A stretch of DNA of 64,000 bases, taken from assembly GCA_049306275.1 (NCBI GenBank), contig JBAQQB010000140.1, positions 1 through 64,000 of the forward strand, read 5' to 3'. This DNA comes from JADJTT01 sp049306275 (GTDB lineage: Bacteria > Bacteroidota > Bacteroidia > Chitinophagales > Saprospiraceae). The notes beneath the pieces are model-generated. The model was not told where the DNA came from, made no database searches, and saw only the letters and a list, made by a program, of their open reading frames with translations. Of the stretch, positions 35,856 through 44,842 are shown in pieces; position 1 is the first letter of the stretch, and the number at the start of each line of letters is the position of its first letter. The position numbers and the translations under genes were made by a program.

Positions 35856-35942
35856 CTTTCCATTCCTACGGAAACGCCTTTTCCCTTGCTTTCTCTGAAA
35901 AGCACAGGTTCTTTTCTTTTTGGGCAAAAATGAAATATCATC

Positions 35943-37436
35943 ATGAAATATCTTCTCATCGGCATTCTTGCCGCGGGGCTGTCCGCCTGCTCCCATTCAC
36001 ACGACGATCATTCCCACGGCGAAGAAGACAGCGGCCCGGAGCCGCTGGTCTTTACCCTGTACTCCGAAAAAACCGAACTCTTTGTCGAATTCAAACCGCT
36101 GGTCGTAGGTCAGGAGAGCCGTTTTGCGGCGCACTTCACCGCCCTGGGCTCCTCCTTTAAAGCGATTGAGGAAGGGAGCGTCACCCTCACGCTCAAAGGG
36201 GAAACGGCCAGTCAAACCGTCACCGCCGATGCGCCGGAGGTGCCGGGTATCTTCCGCCTGGTGCTGACGCCGGAAAAGCCGGGCCTCTCGCAACTGATCT
36301 TCGATATCAAGACTCCGGAATATTCCGACCGGATCACGATCAAAAACATCGGCGTCTATCCCGACGAAAAAGCCGCGCTGGCAGGTGAATCCGGCGGCGG
36401 CGGAGGGGGAGGCGAAATCACCTATCTGAAGGAACAGGCCTGGAAGGTCGATTTTGCCAACATGCCGGTCAAAAGGGCGCCATTTCACCAGATCGTTAAA
36501 ACATCTGGTCTGGTCATGCCCGCTCCGGGCGACGAGCAGGTGGTGTCGGCCACCACCCCGGGGATCGTGTCGCTGGCCGCCAAAAACATGCTGGCCGGTA
36601 CGGCGGTCAGCGCTGGGCAATCGCTGTTCACCATTTCCAGCCAGTCGTTCACCAATGAAAACGCCAACCTGCGGTTGCAGGAGGCGAAAAACAACCTCGA
36701 TCGCGCGAAGGCCGATTTCGAGCGAAACCAGCAGTTGCTCGCCGAGCGGTTGATCACCCAGCAGGTCTTTCTCGACTCCAAAAACCAGCTGGAAAATGCA
36801 CAGGCCGTCTTCAACAGCCTGTCCCAAAACTACGGACAGAGCGGGCAGACGATCAAGGCAAGACAGGGAGGCTACATCAAATCGCTCATGGTTGCGGAAG
36901 GACAATATGCGGAAGCAGGCCAGCCCCTCGCCGTCATTTCCAAAAGCAACAGACTGGTGGTGAAAGCGGAGCTTTCTCAAACCGCATTCTCCCAAATCGA
37001 CCAGATCGCCTCCGCCAACTTCCGGGTGAACAACCGGCTCGTATACACCCTCCCGGAACTCAACGGACGGCTCATTTCCATCGGCAAATCGGCAGACAAC
37101 TCGCTCTTCATCCCCGTGTACTTCGAGGTCGACAATCGCGAAGGGCTCATGCCCGGCGCTTTCATCGAAGTGTTCATCCAGACGGGAACGGTTCAGGAAG
37201 CGCTGGTGTTGCCCCTGGAAGCCCTGCTGGAAGAACAGGGCAACTACTACTGCTATGTCCAAACCGGCGGAGAATCTTTTGAGAAAAGGGAGTTGGCGAC
37301 CGGCGGCAACGACGGCCGGCAGGTACTGGTGTTATCGGGTATCGCCGAAGGAGAGCGGGTGGTGACGAAAGGAGCTTACAACATCAAGCTCTCCTCCGCC
37401 TCGGGTACCCTGCCCGCTCATGGCCATTCCCATTGA
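35943..37436 (+). CDS. RND efflux periplasmic adaptor, heavy-metal type (CusB/CzcB-like)
   Basis: A 497-residue lipoprotein (GLSAC, Cys about 16) with an unusual His-rich start (SHSHDDHSHGEE) and end (PAHGHSH). After an Ig-like N-terminal domain (about 30-140) and a Gly-rich linker comes the adaptor core. It has a barrel-sandwich half (GIVSLAAKNMLAGTAVSAGQ), an alpha-helical hairpin (LRLQEAKNNLDRAKADFERN ... FLDSKNQLENAQAVFNSL) and the second lipoyl half (IKARQGGYIKSLMVAEGQYA). It would link the inner-membrane pump to the TolC-type channel. The His clusters suggest Zn, Co, Ni or Cd rather than a drug. Confidence 0.9.
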   Translation: MKYLLIGILAAGLSACSHSHDDHSHGEEDSGPEPLVFTLYSEKTELFVEFKPLVVGQESRFAAHFTALGSSFKAIEEGSVTLTLKGETASQTVTADAPEVPGIFRLVLTPEKPGLSQLIFDIKTPEYSDRITIKNIGVYPDEKAALAGESGGGGGGGEITYLKEQAWKVDFANMPVKRAPFHQIVKTSGLVMPAPGDEQVVSATTPGIVSLAAKNMLAGTAVSAGQSLFTISSQSFTNENANLRLQEAKNNLDRAKADFERNQQLLAERLITQQVFLDSKNQLENAQAVFNSLSQNYGQSGQTIKARQGGYIKSLMVAEGQYAEAGQPLAVISKSNRLVVKAELSQTAFSQIDQIASANFRVNNRLVYTLPELNGRLISIGKSADNSLFIPVYFEVDNREGLMPGAFIEVFIQTGTVQEALVLPLEALLEEQGNYYCYVQTGGESFEKRELATGGNDGRQVLVLSGIAEGERVVTKGAYNIKLSSASGTLPAHGHSH

Positions 37437-37458
37437 TCACCTCCCAAAAACAGCCATC

Positions 37459-40400
37459 ATGTTGAACCAGATCATACAATACTCGCTGCAAAACCGGCTG
37501 GTGGTCATCGCCATTTCTGCGCTGTTGCTCATTTGGGGCGCGTTTACGGCCTCCCGCATGGAAGTCGACGTGTTCCCCGACCTCACGGCGCCCACCGTGG
37601 TGGTGATGACCGAATCGCACGGCATGGCGCCCGAAGAGGTGGAGAAACTGGTCTCTTTCCCCATTGAAACGGCGCTGAACGGCGCGACCGACGTGCGGAG
37701 GGTCCGCTCCTCTTCTTCCGCCGGCTTCAGCATCGTCTGGGTGGAATTCGACTGGGGCACGGATATCTACAAAGCCCGGCAGATCGTCGCAGAGCGCCTG
37801 CCTTCGGTGAAAGAGCGCCTGCCGGAAGGCGTGGGCGCCCCTACCCTCGCCCCGCAGGCCAGCATCATGGGCGAGATCATGCTCATCGCCGTGACCGGCG
37901 ACAGTTCAAATCAGATGGACATCCGCACGGCTGCCGACTGGAATATCCGTCCGCGCCTGCTCTCCATTCCCGGCGTGGCCAACGTGATCGTGCTGGGCGG
38001 CGATCTCAAGCAATACCAGATACAGGCCGACCCACACAAGATGAAACACTTCGGCGTCACGCTGGCCGAGTTGCGCGACGCCTGCCTGCATTCCAATGAA
38101 AACGCTTCGGGTGGCTTTCTCAACGATTACGGCAACGAGTACATCGTCAGGGGTATCGCCCGCACCAATGAGCTGAGCGAGATCGGCAATGTGGTGGTAA
38201 AGAACATTCAGGGCGCCCCGGTCAAAATTTCTGATGTGGCCGAAATCAACATCGCCCCCTCGCCCAAGATCGGCGATGGCGCCATGGAAGGCGGTCCGGC
38301 GGTTATTCTTACCCTCAGCAAGCAACCCGATGTCAATACCCTGGAGCTGACCAGCCAACTGGACGATGCGCTCAACGAAATTCAGCGAACCCTTCCCGCC
38401 GGCATCGAGATCCATTCTCATATTTTCCGGCAGAGCGACTTTATCGAAGCAGCTATCTTCAACGTCAACCGTGCACTGGTGGAAGGAGCCATATTCGTCG
38501 TCGCCATCCTGTTCCTCTTCCTCGCCAACTACCGCGCTGCGGTGATCTCCCTGTTCGCCATACCGATCTCCCTGCTCGTGGCGGTGCTGACGCTGAAATG
38601 GCTGAACTTCACCATCAATACCATGAGCCTGGGCGGCATGGCGATCGCCATCGGGGCTTTGGTAGACGATGCCATCATCGACGTCGACAATGTGCTGAAA
38701 CGGCTGCAGGAGAACGCGCTCAAACCTCCCGGAGAGAAGCGCAACCCGCTATCGGTCATTTTCAACGCGTCGAAGGAAATACGCGCTTCCATCCTTAATG
38801 CCACCCTGATCATTATCGCGGCGTTCATTCCTCTGTTTTTCCTTTCTGGAATGGAAGGGAAGATGCTGCGCCCGCTCGGCATTTCCTTCATCGTCTCCCT
38901 GTTTGCTTCCCTGGTTGTCGCACTCACCCTCACGCCCGTCATGTGCAGCTACCTGCTTACGAAGGAAGAGCGCCTGCTGCGGCAGGCAAAAGGCAGTTGG
39001 CTGGTGCAGCGGCTCAGCAGGTGGTATGAAAGAGCGTTGCAGGGCGCCATGCGGTTCAAAGGCGCGTTGATCGGCTTTTCCATTGTCCTGTTCGGCCTTT
39101 CCATCGCCGTTTTCTTCACCCTGGGCAGGAGCTTTTTGCCCGAATTCAACGAAGGATCGCTGGTGCTGAGCGCCGTGAGCCTGCCGGGCATTTCCCTCGA
39201 AGAAAGCAACAAGGTAGGCCGGCAGATTGAACAGGCGCTGCTTTCCATTCCCGAAATCAAGACCACCACCAGGCGCACCGGCCGCGCGGAGAGCGACGAA
39301 CACGCACAGGGCGTCAACGGCTCGGAGATCGACGCGCCGTTCGTACTGGATGGCCGGAGCCGGGAAGACTTCATGGAGGAAGTGCGGGAGAAACTCCAGG
39401 GCATTACCGGGGCCAACATTACCATCGGGCAGCCACTGGGCCACCGCATCGACCACATGCTGTCCGGAACGAGGGCCAACATTGCCATTAAGTTGTTTGG
39501 CGCCGACCTGGGCAAGCTGTTTGCCCTCTCCAACGAGATCAAGGCCGCCGTGGAAGGGATCGAAGGCCTGGTGGACCTGGCCGTGGAGCCCCAGATCGAG
39601 ATACCGCAGATCCAGATCAGAGGCAACCGCGAGATGCTGGCCCGGCACGGCATTACCACGGGCAATTTCGCGGAATTTGTAGACCTGGCCATGGCCGGCG
39701 AGAAGACCGGCGAGGTGTTTGAAGCTGAAAAACGCTTCGACATCGTGTTGCGGTACAACGATGAAAACCGCTCCTCCATCGCACGGATACAAAACACCCT
39801 CATAGACACGGGCGATGGCAGGAAAATACCCCTGTCGGCCGTAGCGGACATCCGGTCCGCTTCCGGGCCCAACACCATCAACCGCGAAAACGTGCAGCGC
39901 AAGGTCGTCATTTCCGCAAATGTGGCCGGGAGGGACCTGCGGGGCGTGGTGGGCGATATCCAGGAAGCCGTCCGGGAATCCGTCGTGCTGCCCGAAGGCT
40001 ACCATATCGAATACGGCGGGCAGTTTGAAAGCGAGGCCGCCGCCTCCAAAACGCTGCTCTTTGCCTCCCTGATCGCGCTCGGTATCGTACTGCTGCTGCT
40101 GTACACCGAGTTCAAGGACTTTCGGGTGGCAGGCATCATCCTGCTCAACCTGCCGCTCGCCCTGATCGGCGGCGTGCTGAGCGTATGGTTCACTTCCGGC
40201 ATCCTGAGCATCCCGGCGATCATCGGCTTCATTACCCTTTTCGGGATAGCGACCCGGAACGGCATCCTGCTGGTTTCCAGGTATCAATCCCTTCGGGAAG
40301 AAGGGCTGGGTTTGTACGAAACAGTTGTAAGAGGCTCCCTCGACCGCCTGACGCCCATTCTGATGACCGCCCTCACCGCCGCGCTGGCCCTGATCCCGTT

Positions 40401-40560
40401 GGCACTGGCGGGCGAACAGCCGGGGAACGAGATCCAGAGCCCGATGGCCAAGGTCATTTTGGGCGGACTGCTCAGCTCCACCCTGCTCAACATCTTCATC
40501 ATACCGGCGGTATATTTCATCATCCAATCAAAGCGAAACGACCATGAAGGCAATATATAA
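37459..40560 (+). CDS. Heavy-metal RND efflux pump (CusA/CzcA family)
   Basis: A 1033-residue inner-membrane proton/metal antiporter: first helix LVVIAISALLLIWGAFTASR, two large periplasmic loops and 12 membrane helices. The signature VDVFPDLTAPTVVVMTESHG marks the HME-RND group. Helix 4 reads MAIAIGALVDDAIIDVDN, with acidic residues in the proton-relay positions. This resembles CusA in frame but has extra Asp residues, so the metal cannot be assigned safely. The ATG at 37459 is preferred to 37420, which would overlap the adaptor gene and add a non-membrane leader. The gene overlaps the next by 17 bases. Confidence 0.92.
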   Translation: MLNQIIQYSLQNRLVVIAISALLLIWGAFTASRMEVDVFPDLTAPTVVVMTESHGMAPEEVEKLVSFPIETALNGATDVRRVRSSSSAGFSIVWVEFDWGTDIYKARQIVAERLPSVKERLPEGVGAPTLAPQASIMGEIMLIAVTGDSSNQMDIRTAADWNIRPRLLSIPGVANVIVLGGDLKQYQIQADPHKMKHFGVTLAELRDACLHSNENASGGFLNDYGNEYIVRGIARTNELSEIGNVVVKNIQGAPVKISDVAEINIAPSPKIGDGAMEGGPAVILTLSKQPDVNTLELTSQLDDALNEIQRTLPAGIEIHSHIFRQSDFIEAAIFNVNRALVEGAIFVVAILFLFLANYRAAVISLFAIPISLLVAVLTLKWLNFTINTMSLGGMAIAIGALVDDAIIDVDNVLKRLQENALKPPGEKRNPLSVIFNASKEIRASILNATLIIIAAFIPLFFLSGMEGKMLRPLGISFIVSLFASLVVALTLTPVMCSYLLTKEERLLRQAKGSWLVQRLSRWYERALQGAMRFKGALIGFSIVLFGLSIAVFFTLGRSFLPEFNEGSLVLSAVSLPGISLEESNKVGRQIEQALLSIPEIKTTTRRTGRAESDEHAQGVNGSEIDAPFVLDGRSREDFMEEVREKLQGITGANITIGQPLGHRIDHMLSGTRANIAIKLFGADLGKLFALSNEIKAAVEGIEGLVDLAVEPQIEIPQIQIRGNREMLARHGITTGNFAEFVDLAMAGEKTGEVFEAEKRFDIVLRYNDENRSSIARIQNTLIDTGDGRKIPLSAVADIRSASGPNTINRENVQRKVVISANVAGRDLRGVVGDIQEAVRESVVLPEGYHIEYGGQFESEAAASKTLLFASLIALGIVLLLLYTEFKDFRVAGIILLNLPLALIGGVLSVWFTSGILSIPAIIGFITLFGIATRNGILLVSRYQSLREEGLGLYETVVRGSLDRLTPILMTALTAALALIPLALAGEQPGNEIQSPMAKVILGGLLSSTLLNIFIIPAVYFIIQSKRNDHEGNI

Positions 40561-41725
40561 CCTGCTCGTGGCCATGTTGGCTCTGGCGGCAGGCGCACAG
40601 GCCCAAAGCACGATCAGCCAGGTACTGGCGAGCGTCGAGGCCAACAACAAGACCATTCAGGCAGAAATGCGGCAGCAGGAAGCGATGGCGGCCTATTTCA
40701 GGACCGGCCTCTCCCCCGCCGATCCCGAACTTGCACTCGACTGGCTCCGGGGTTTCCCCGCTACGGCGGGCAACCAGGTGGATTTCATTGCGGCCCAGGC
40801 CTTCGACTTTCCCACTTCCTACAAACATCGCAAAGAACTGGCGCAGATCAGAACCGGACAAACCGCCTACGAAACACAGGCGGTCAGGCGGGCCGTGCTG
40901 CTGGAAGCCAGGCTTGTCTGCCTGCGTTTGGTGCACCTCCACAAGCGGCAGGCCGAACTAATCACAAGACTTGGAAAAGCAGAGAAATTTCTGGCGGATT
41001 ACCAGAAAAAGCTGGCTGTACAAGACGCCACCATCCTGGATGTCAACAAAGCACAGCTCCAGGTCCTTCAACTCCGGACTGACCTCCAGCTGCTGGAGGC
41101 AGAAAGGGATGCGCAGGTGCAGGCGCTGTCCGGGCTTAACGGCGGCGAAGCGATCTCCTTTCAGGACACCGTTTATCCCCCCGCGGGGATTCCGGACGGC
41201 TTCGAGGCGCTTTGGGTAAGGATGGAAGCCGCCGATCCCGGCCTCAACCGTTTGAAAGCGCAAAAACAGGCCAGCGAAGCCGAAGCGCGGCTCGCCAAAT
41301 CCCTGCTGCTGCCGGCGCTTGAAGCCGGGTACCGCTACCAGGGCATCCTGGGCCAGCGATTCCACGGCGCGCACCTGGGCGTGCGCGTACCGATCTGGGA
41401 CAACAAAAAGCGCATGCAATACCAGACCCTTCAGATACAAATGGATGAAGCCAGGGTAGAGGAAAGATGGAACAGCAGCCGGGCAGCCGCGAAGGAGGAA
41501 TACGACCGCTACACGGCGCTCAGTGCGAGCCTGGATGAATACAGGGCAGCCCTTGCAGCGGTGTCCAATGCAGCTCTCCTTCAAACCGCCCTCGAGGCCG
41601 GACAGATCACTGCACTGGAGTATTTTCTGGAACTATCGCTCTACTACGACAGCGCCGACAGGTTGCTGGAGTTGGAGGCAGCGATGCAGCAGGCGCTGGC
41701 GAAGTTAAAAGCTTATGAGATGTAG
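40544..41725 (+). CDS. TolC-family outer-membrane channel of the metal-efflux operon
   Basis: A 393-residue protein with a signal peptide (MKAIYNLLVAMLALAAGAQA) and two outer-membrane-efflux-protein repeats. Features are long amphipathic helices (ISQVLASVEANNKTIQAEMR, VNKAQLQVLQLRTDL, LNRLKAQKQASEAEARLAKS) and the strand-like PALEAGYRYQG and HLGVRVPIWD segments. It would form the outer-membrane duct of the CBA efflux complex. Its start overlaps the pump gene, showing translational coupling. Confidence 0.88.
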   Translation: MKAIYNLLVAMLALAAGAQAQSTISQVLASVEANNKTIQAEMRQQEAMAAYFRTGLSPADPELALDWLRGFPATAGNQVDFIAAQAFDFPTSYKHRKELAQIRTGQTAYETQAVRRAVLLEARLVCLRLVHLHKRQAELITRLGKAEKFLADYQKKLAVQDATILDVNKAQLQVLQLRTDLQLLEAERDAQVQALSGLNGGEAISFQDTVYPPAGIPDGFEALWVRMEAADPGLNRLKAQKQASEAEARLAKSLLLPALEAGYRYQGILGQRFHGAHLGVRVPIWDNKKRMQYQTLQIQMDEARVEERWNSSRAAAKEEYDRYTALSASLDEYRAALAAVSNAALLQTALEAGQITALEYFLELSLYYDSADRLLELEAAMQQALAKLKAYEM

Positions 41726-41742
41726 CACAAAAATTGAAAACC

Positions 41743-42381
41743 ATGAAACTCCCCTTCACCACCGAACAATTTCTGGAGGTATTCCGGAATTATAACCAGA
41801 CGGTTTTTCCGGCGCAAATCATCCTTTACTTACTCGCCGGCTTGGCGCTTTATTTCTCGTTCAAAAAGCCGGCGCCGAATTCCGGTAAAGTCATTGCGGC
41901 GATACTGGCCTTTTTTTGGCTTTGGATGGGCATCGTCTACCATTTGCTTTTTTTCACCAAAATCAACCCCGCGGCTAATGTATTCGGGGCACTTTTCATC
42001 GTCCAGGGCGGGCTGTTTTTCCTGTACGAATTCCCCAAAAGAAGGCTCAGTTTTTCATTTAGAAAGGATCTGCGGGGATGGGCAGGGGGCGCTTTGATCC
42101 TGTTCGCCCTGGTCGTATACCCAGTCATCGGGTATTTCACAGGGCATGTCTATCCCGCATCACCGACATTCGGGCTACCTTGTCCGACAACCATATTTAC
42201 TTTTGGCATGCTGTTATGGGTTGAGCGGAAACCTCCCGTGCTCGTCCTGGTTATCCCTCTCCTCTGGTCGGTCGTGGGGTTTTCAGCCGCCCTGACCCTT
42301 GGTATAATGGAAGATGCCGGGTTGTTGGTATCCGGACTGATAACCGCAGGCCTGGCATTTTCAGAAAGAAGGAAGTTATGA
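41743..42381 (+). CDS. DUF6064-family membrane protein
   Basis: A 212-residue protein with an N-terminal KLPFTTEQFLEVFRNYNQTV segment and seven or so hydrophobic helices (IILYLLAGLALYFSF, FFWLWMGIVYHLLFF, TPT-rich loop FGLPCPTTIFTFGML). This is the pattern of the DUF6064 family. Its function is not known; it follows the efflux operon by 17 bases and may be co-transcribed, though a link to metals is only positional. The ATG at 41743 is used rather than the TTG at 41734. Confidence 0.8.
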   Translation: MKLPFTTEQFLEVFRNYNQTVFPAQIILYLLAGLALYFSFKKPAPNSGKVIAAILAFFWLWMGIVYHLLFFTKINPAANVFGALFIVQGGLFFLYEFPKRRLSFSFRKDLRGWAGGALILFALVVYPVIGYFTGHVYPASPTFGLPCPTTIFTFGMLLWVERKPPVLVLVIPLLWSVVGFSAALTLGIMEDAGLLVSGLITAGLAFSERRKL

Positions 42382-42420
42382 CTCAATTTTTTTCAGCCCT
42401 CTGCCCTCGCCAATCCTGTT

Positions 42421-43071
42421 TCAGTTCATACTTTGGGGGTCCGGAAAACGGATGGTGATCGTCCTGGAAGCGAAAATAAGCGATTGGATGATAAGCCCAA
42501 TAAGAATGAGCAGCACCATCTCAAAATGGGTCAGCAGGGAGTTGGAGGCCACCAGGCGCTTCGACTTTTCGTTCATCGACTTGCCCACCTTGATCTGGAT
42601 GTCCGACAAACCCTTGAGGCAGGTCGTGGCCGAGGCGAAGGAGCGGTCGATCAGTTCATTTTCCTGGGCATGATCGGCGTAAGGCTGTTTCAGGAGGCTT
42701 TGCTCGTGCATCGCCAGTTCCTGGAGCGACCGTTTGAGGCTGTCGAACAGCACGGCCTCCTCGTCGGTCAGGACGGTTTTGCCGTAGGCCTCGACGATAT
42801 CGCGGATGGAGGAGTGGAAATCGCCGATCCGGGCAGTTTCATAGCTGCCTTCACAGTTGCCGAGCAGCATTTTCTTCTGGTAGAGAAGGTTCGACAGCTC
42901 GTAGATGTACATCTCTACCACCAGCCGGTCTTCGTACACCGAGGAGAAGGAGGAGCCGAGGCTTGACACGTTGCTGCTATCCATCCGGTTTTTGATGAAA
43001 ACCAGGATGAAGACAAGCCCCAAAAGCAAGGCCGCCGTCATTTTTTGCCTGATGCTGTAAGTCCATTTCAT
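42421..43071 (-). CDS. Orphan 4HB chemoreceptor-like sensor without signalling domain
   Basis: A 216-residue protein with an N-terminal membrane helix (MTAALLLGLVFILVFI), a 150-residue helical periplasmic domain of the 4HB_MCP type (MDSSNVSSLGSSFSSVYEDR, then ELSNLLYQKKMLL) and a C-terminal membrane helix (MVLLILIGLIIQSLIFA). A short tail follows instead of HAMP and MCP signalling domains. It could bind a small ligand and pass the signal to a separate partner, or be a receptor remnant. The start at Met 43071 is preferred; 43107 would add 12 residues. It is divergent from the DUF1800 gene. Confidence 0.75.
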   Translation of the reverse strand: MKWTYSIRQKMTAALLLGLVFILVFIKNRMDSSNVSSLGSSFSSVYEDRLVVEMYIYELSNLLYQKKMLLGNCEGSYETARIGDFHSSIRDIVEAYGKTVLTDEEAVLFDSLKRSLQELAMHEQSLLKQPYADHAQENELIDRSFASATTCLKGLSDIQIKVGKSMNEKSKRLVASNSLLTHFEMVLLILIGLIIQSLIFASRTITIRFPDPQSMN

Positions 43072-43221
43072 GCGAATGCGGTTTCTGTTCTTTTCAAAAA
43101 TAAACATTTTCCGGAATGTTACCCCTTTCCGACTTCCTCACGACAGTTTTTCATTTTCCGGCGACCTTTTTCCGGAATCAATCGTTTTAGGGGTATCTTG
43201 TCAGTCAAAGACTTCTACCTC

Positions 43222-44835
43222 ATGATCGCACCTTCTACAACCGTCCTCACCGGGCTCACGCCTTATGCGGGTCCCTGGACCTTCGAAGAGGCCGCACACC
43301 TGCTGCGGCGAGCGACCTTCGGTCCCACCCGGGAACGTATCAAATGGTCGGTCGCTCAAGGCCTGGAAGCTACCATCGACAAGCTTTTCGAAGAGCTGCC
43401 CCTCCCTGTCCCTCCCGTCAATGCCTTTTACACCAACGACCCTGCAGTTGGCGTCGGCGAACCCTGGATCAACGCGCCCTACACGGATGTCACGCCGCAG
43501 GCCAGCTACCGATTCCGCAGCCTCACGTCGTGGACCATCGGGCTGATGTGGGAAGAAGGCATCCACATCCGGGAGAAGCTGACGCTCTTCTGGCACAACC
43601 ACTTCCCGGTCAACGCCGTGGAAGACCCCAAATTTCTGTACCGCTACATCCACACCATGCGCAGCCACGCCTGGGGCAATTTCCGGGATCTGACCAAGGC
43701 CATTACCATCGATCCGGCTATGCTGCGATTCCTCAACGGCAACCAGAACAAGAAGGAAGCGCCCAACGAGAATTACGCCCGCGAGTTGCTTGAACTGTTC
43801 ACCGTGGGCAAGGGCCCACAGGCCGGTCCGGGCGACTACACCAACTACAACGAGCAGGATGTGCAGCAGATCGCCCGCATCCTGTCTGGCTGGCGCGACT
43901 ACGGGCTGACGGTAGAAAGCGTCAACGGCGATTTTGGCTCCTATTTCACTCCCGACCGTCACGACGACGGCGTCAAGAACCTGTCGTTTCACTTTAACAA
44001 CGAAGTGATCACCAACATGGGCGATCAGGAGTACAAACACCTGATCGATATCATTTTCGAGCAGGACGAGGTGGCGAGATTCATCTCACGGAAATTGTAC
44101 CGCTGGTTTGTTTTCCACGAAATCACTCCGGAGGCCGAGACCGAAGTCATACAGCCCATGGCGCAGATACTGATCGACCACGACTACGAGATCAAGCCGG
44201 CGCTGATGGCCCTGCTCTCCAGCGAGCATTTTTACGAAACCCAGTTCAGGGGCCTGATCGTCAAAAACCCGATCGACCACCTGTTGTCGATCGCCAAAAC
44301 ATTTGAAATCGACATCTCCACCCCGACCGACAAGCGCTACGATTCCTGGTACCGGTTCTGGGGCTTCGCCCAGGTCATGCAGATGGGATATTACGAAGTG
44401 CCGGAGGTTGCGGGCTGGCAGGCATACTACCGCGAGCCGCTCTACTACCGCAACTGGCTCAACTCCGCCACCCTGCCACGGCGCATGAGCTACTCGGAAG
44501 GCCTGGCCAACAACGGCTTCTTCCCCTTCCAGGCCAACGGCGAGCTGATGCGGGTGGATGTGCTTAAATTTCTGGCTACCCTCGACACGCCGGAGGATCC
44601 CAACGCAATCGTAGACCAGTGCGTGCAGTTGCTTTTCCCCAAACCACTGTCGACTGAGCGAAAAGACGCCTTGAAGGCCATCCTGCTGCCCGGGCTGCCC
44701 GATTTCGAGTGGACCGTCGAATACCTCGATTACGCCGCCGATCCCGGCAACTCGCAGTTTTCCAACCCGATCGACGCCAAATTGCGTTCCCTCATCAAGG
44801 CCATGGTCACCATGCCCGATTTTTTCCTAAGCTGA
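43222..44835 (+). CDS. DUF1800-family protein
   Basis: A 537-residue protein with the DUF1800 hallmarks: HLLRRATFGPTRERI near the start, LTLFWHNHFPV, and ENYARELLELFTVGKG in the middle, ending IKAMVTMPDFFLS. DUF1800 genes are nearly always paired with DUF1501 genes, as here (7 bases to the next start). The pair is exported in Planctomycetota and Bacteroidota; the biochemical role is unknown. No signal peptide is evident from this start. The ATG at 43222 is chosen because the upstream 59 codons look non-coding. Confidence 0.9.
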   Translation: MIAPSTTVLTGLTPYAGPWTFEEAAHLLRRATFGPTRERIKWSVAQGLEATIDKLFEELPLPVPPVNAFYTNDPAVGVGEPWINAPYTDVTPQASYRFRSLTSWTIGLMWEEGIHIREKLTLFWHNHFPVNAVEDPKFLYRYIHTMRSHAWGNFRDLTKAITIDPAMLRFLNGNQNKKEAPNENYARELLELFTVGKGPQAGPGDYTNYNEQDVQQIARILSGWRDYGLTVESVNGDFGSYFTPDRHDDGVKNLSFHFNNEVITNMGDQEYKHLIDIIFEQDEVARFISRKLYRWFVFHEITPEAETEVIQPMAQILIDHDYEIKPALMALLSSEHFYETQFRGLIVKNPIDHLLSIAKTFEIDISTPTDKRYDSWYRFWGFAQVMQMGYYEVPEVAGWQAYYREPLYYRNWLNSATLPRRMSYSEGLANNGFFPFQANGELMRVDVLKFLATLDTPEDPNAIVDQCVQLLFPKPLSTERKDALKAILLPGLPDFEWTVEYLDYAADPGNSQFSNPIDAKLRSLIKAMVTMPDFFLS

Positions 44836-44842
44836 AAATGCC

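Noticed and set aside
38749..40527. Minus-strand open frame of 592 codons opposite the RND pump
   Set aside because: The pump reading is unambiguous. The antisense frame is low-complexity (Gln/Gly/Asp-rich) and a shadow of GC-rich codons.
43045..43221. N-terminal extension of the DUF1800 protein
   Set aside because: The extra 59 codons overlap the promoter region and start of the divergent 4HB gene and show no leader or family match.
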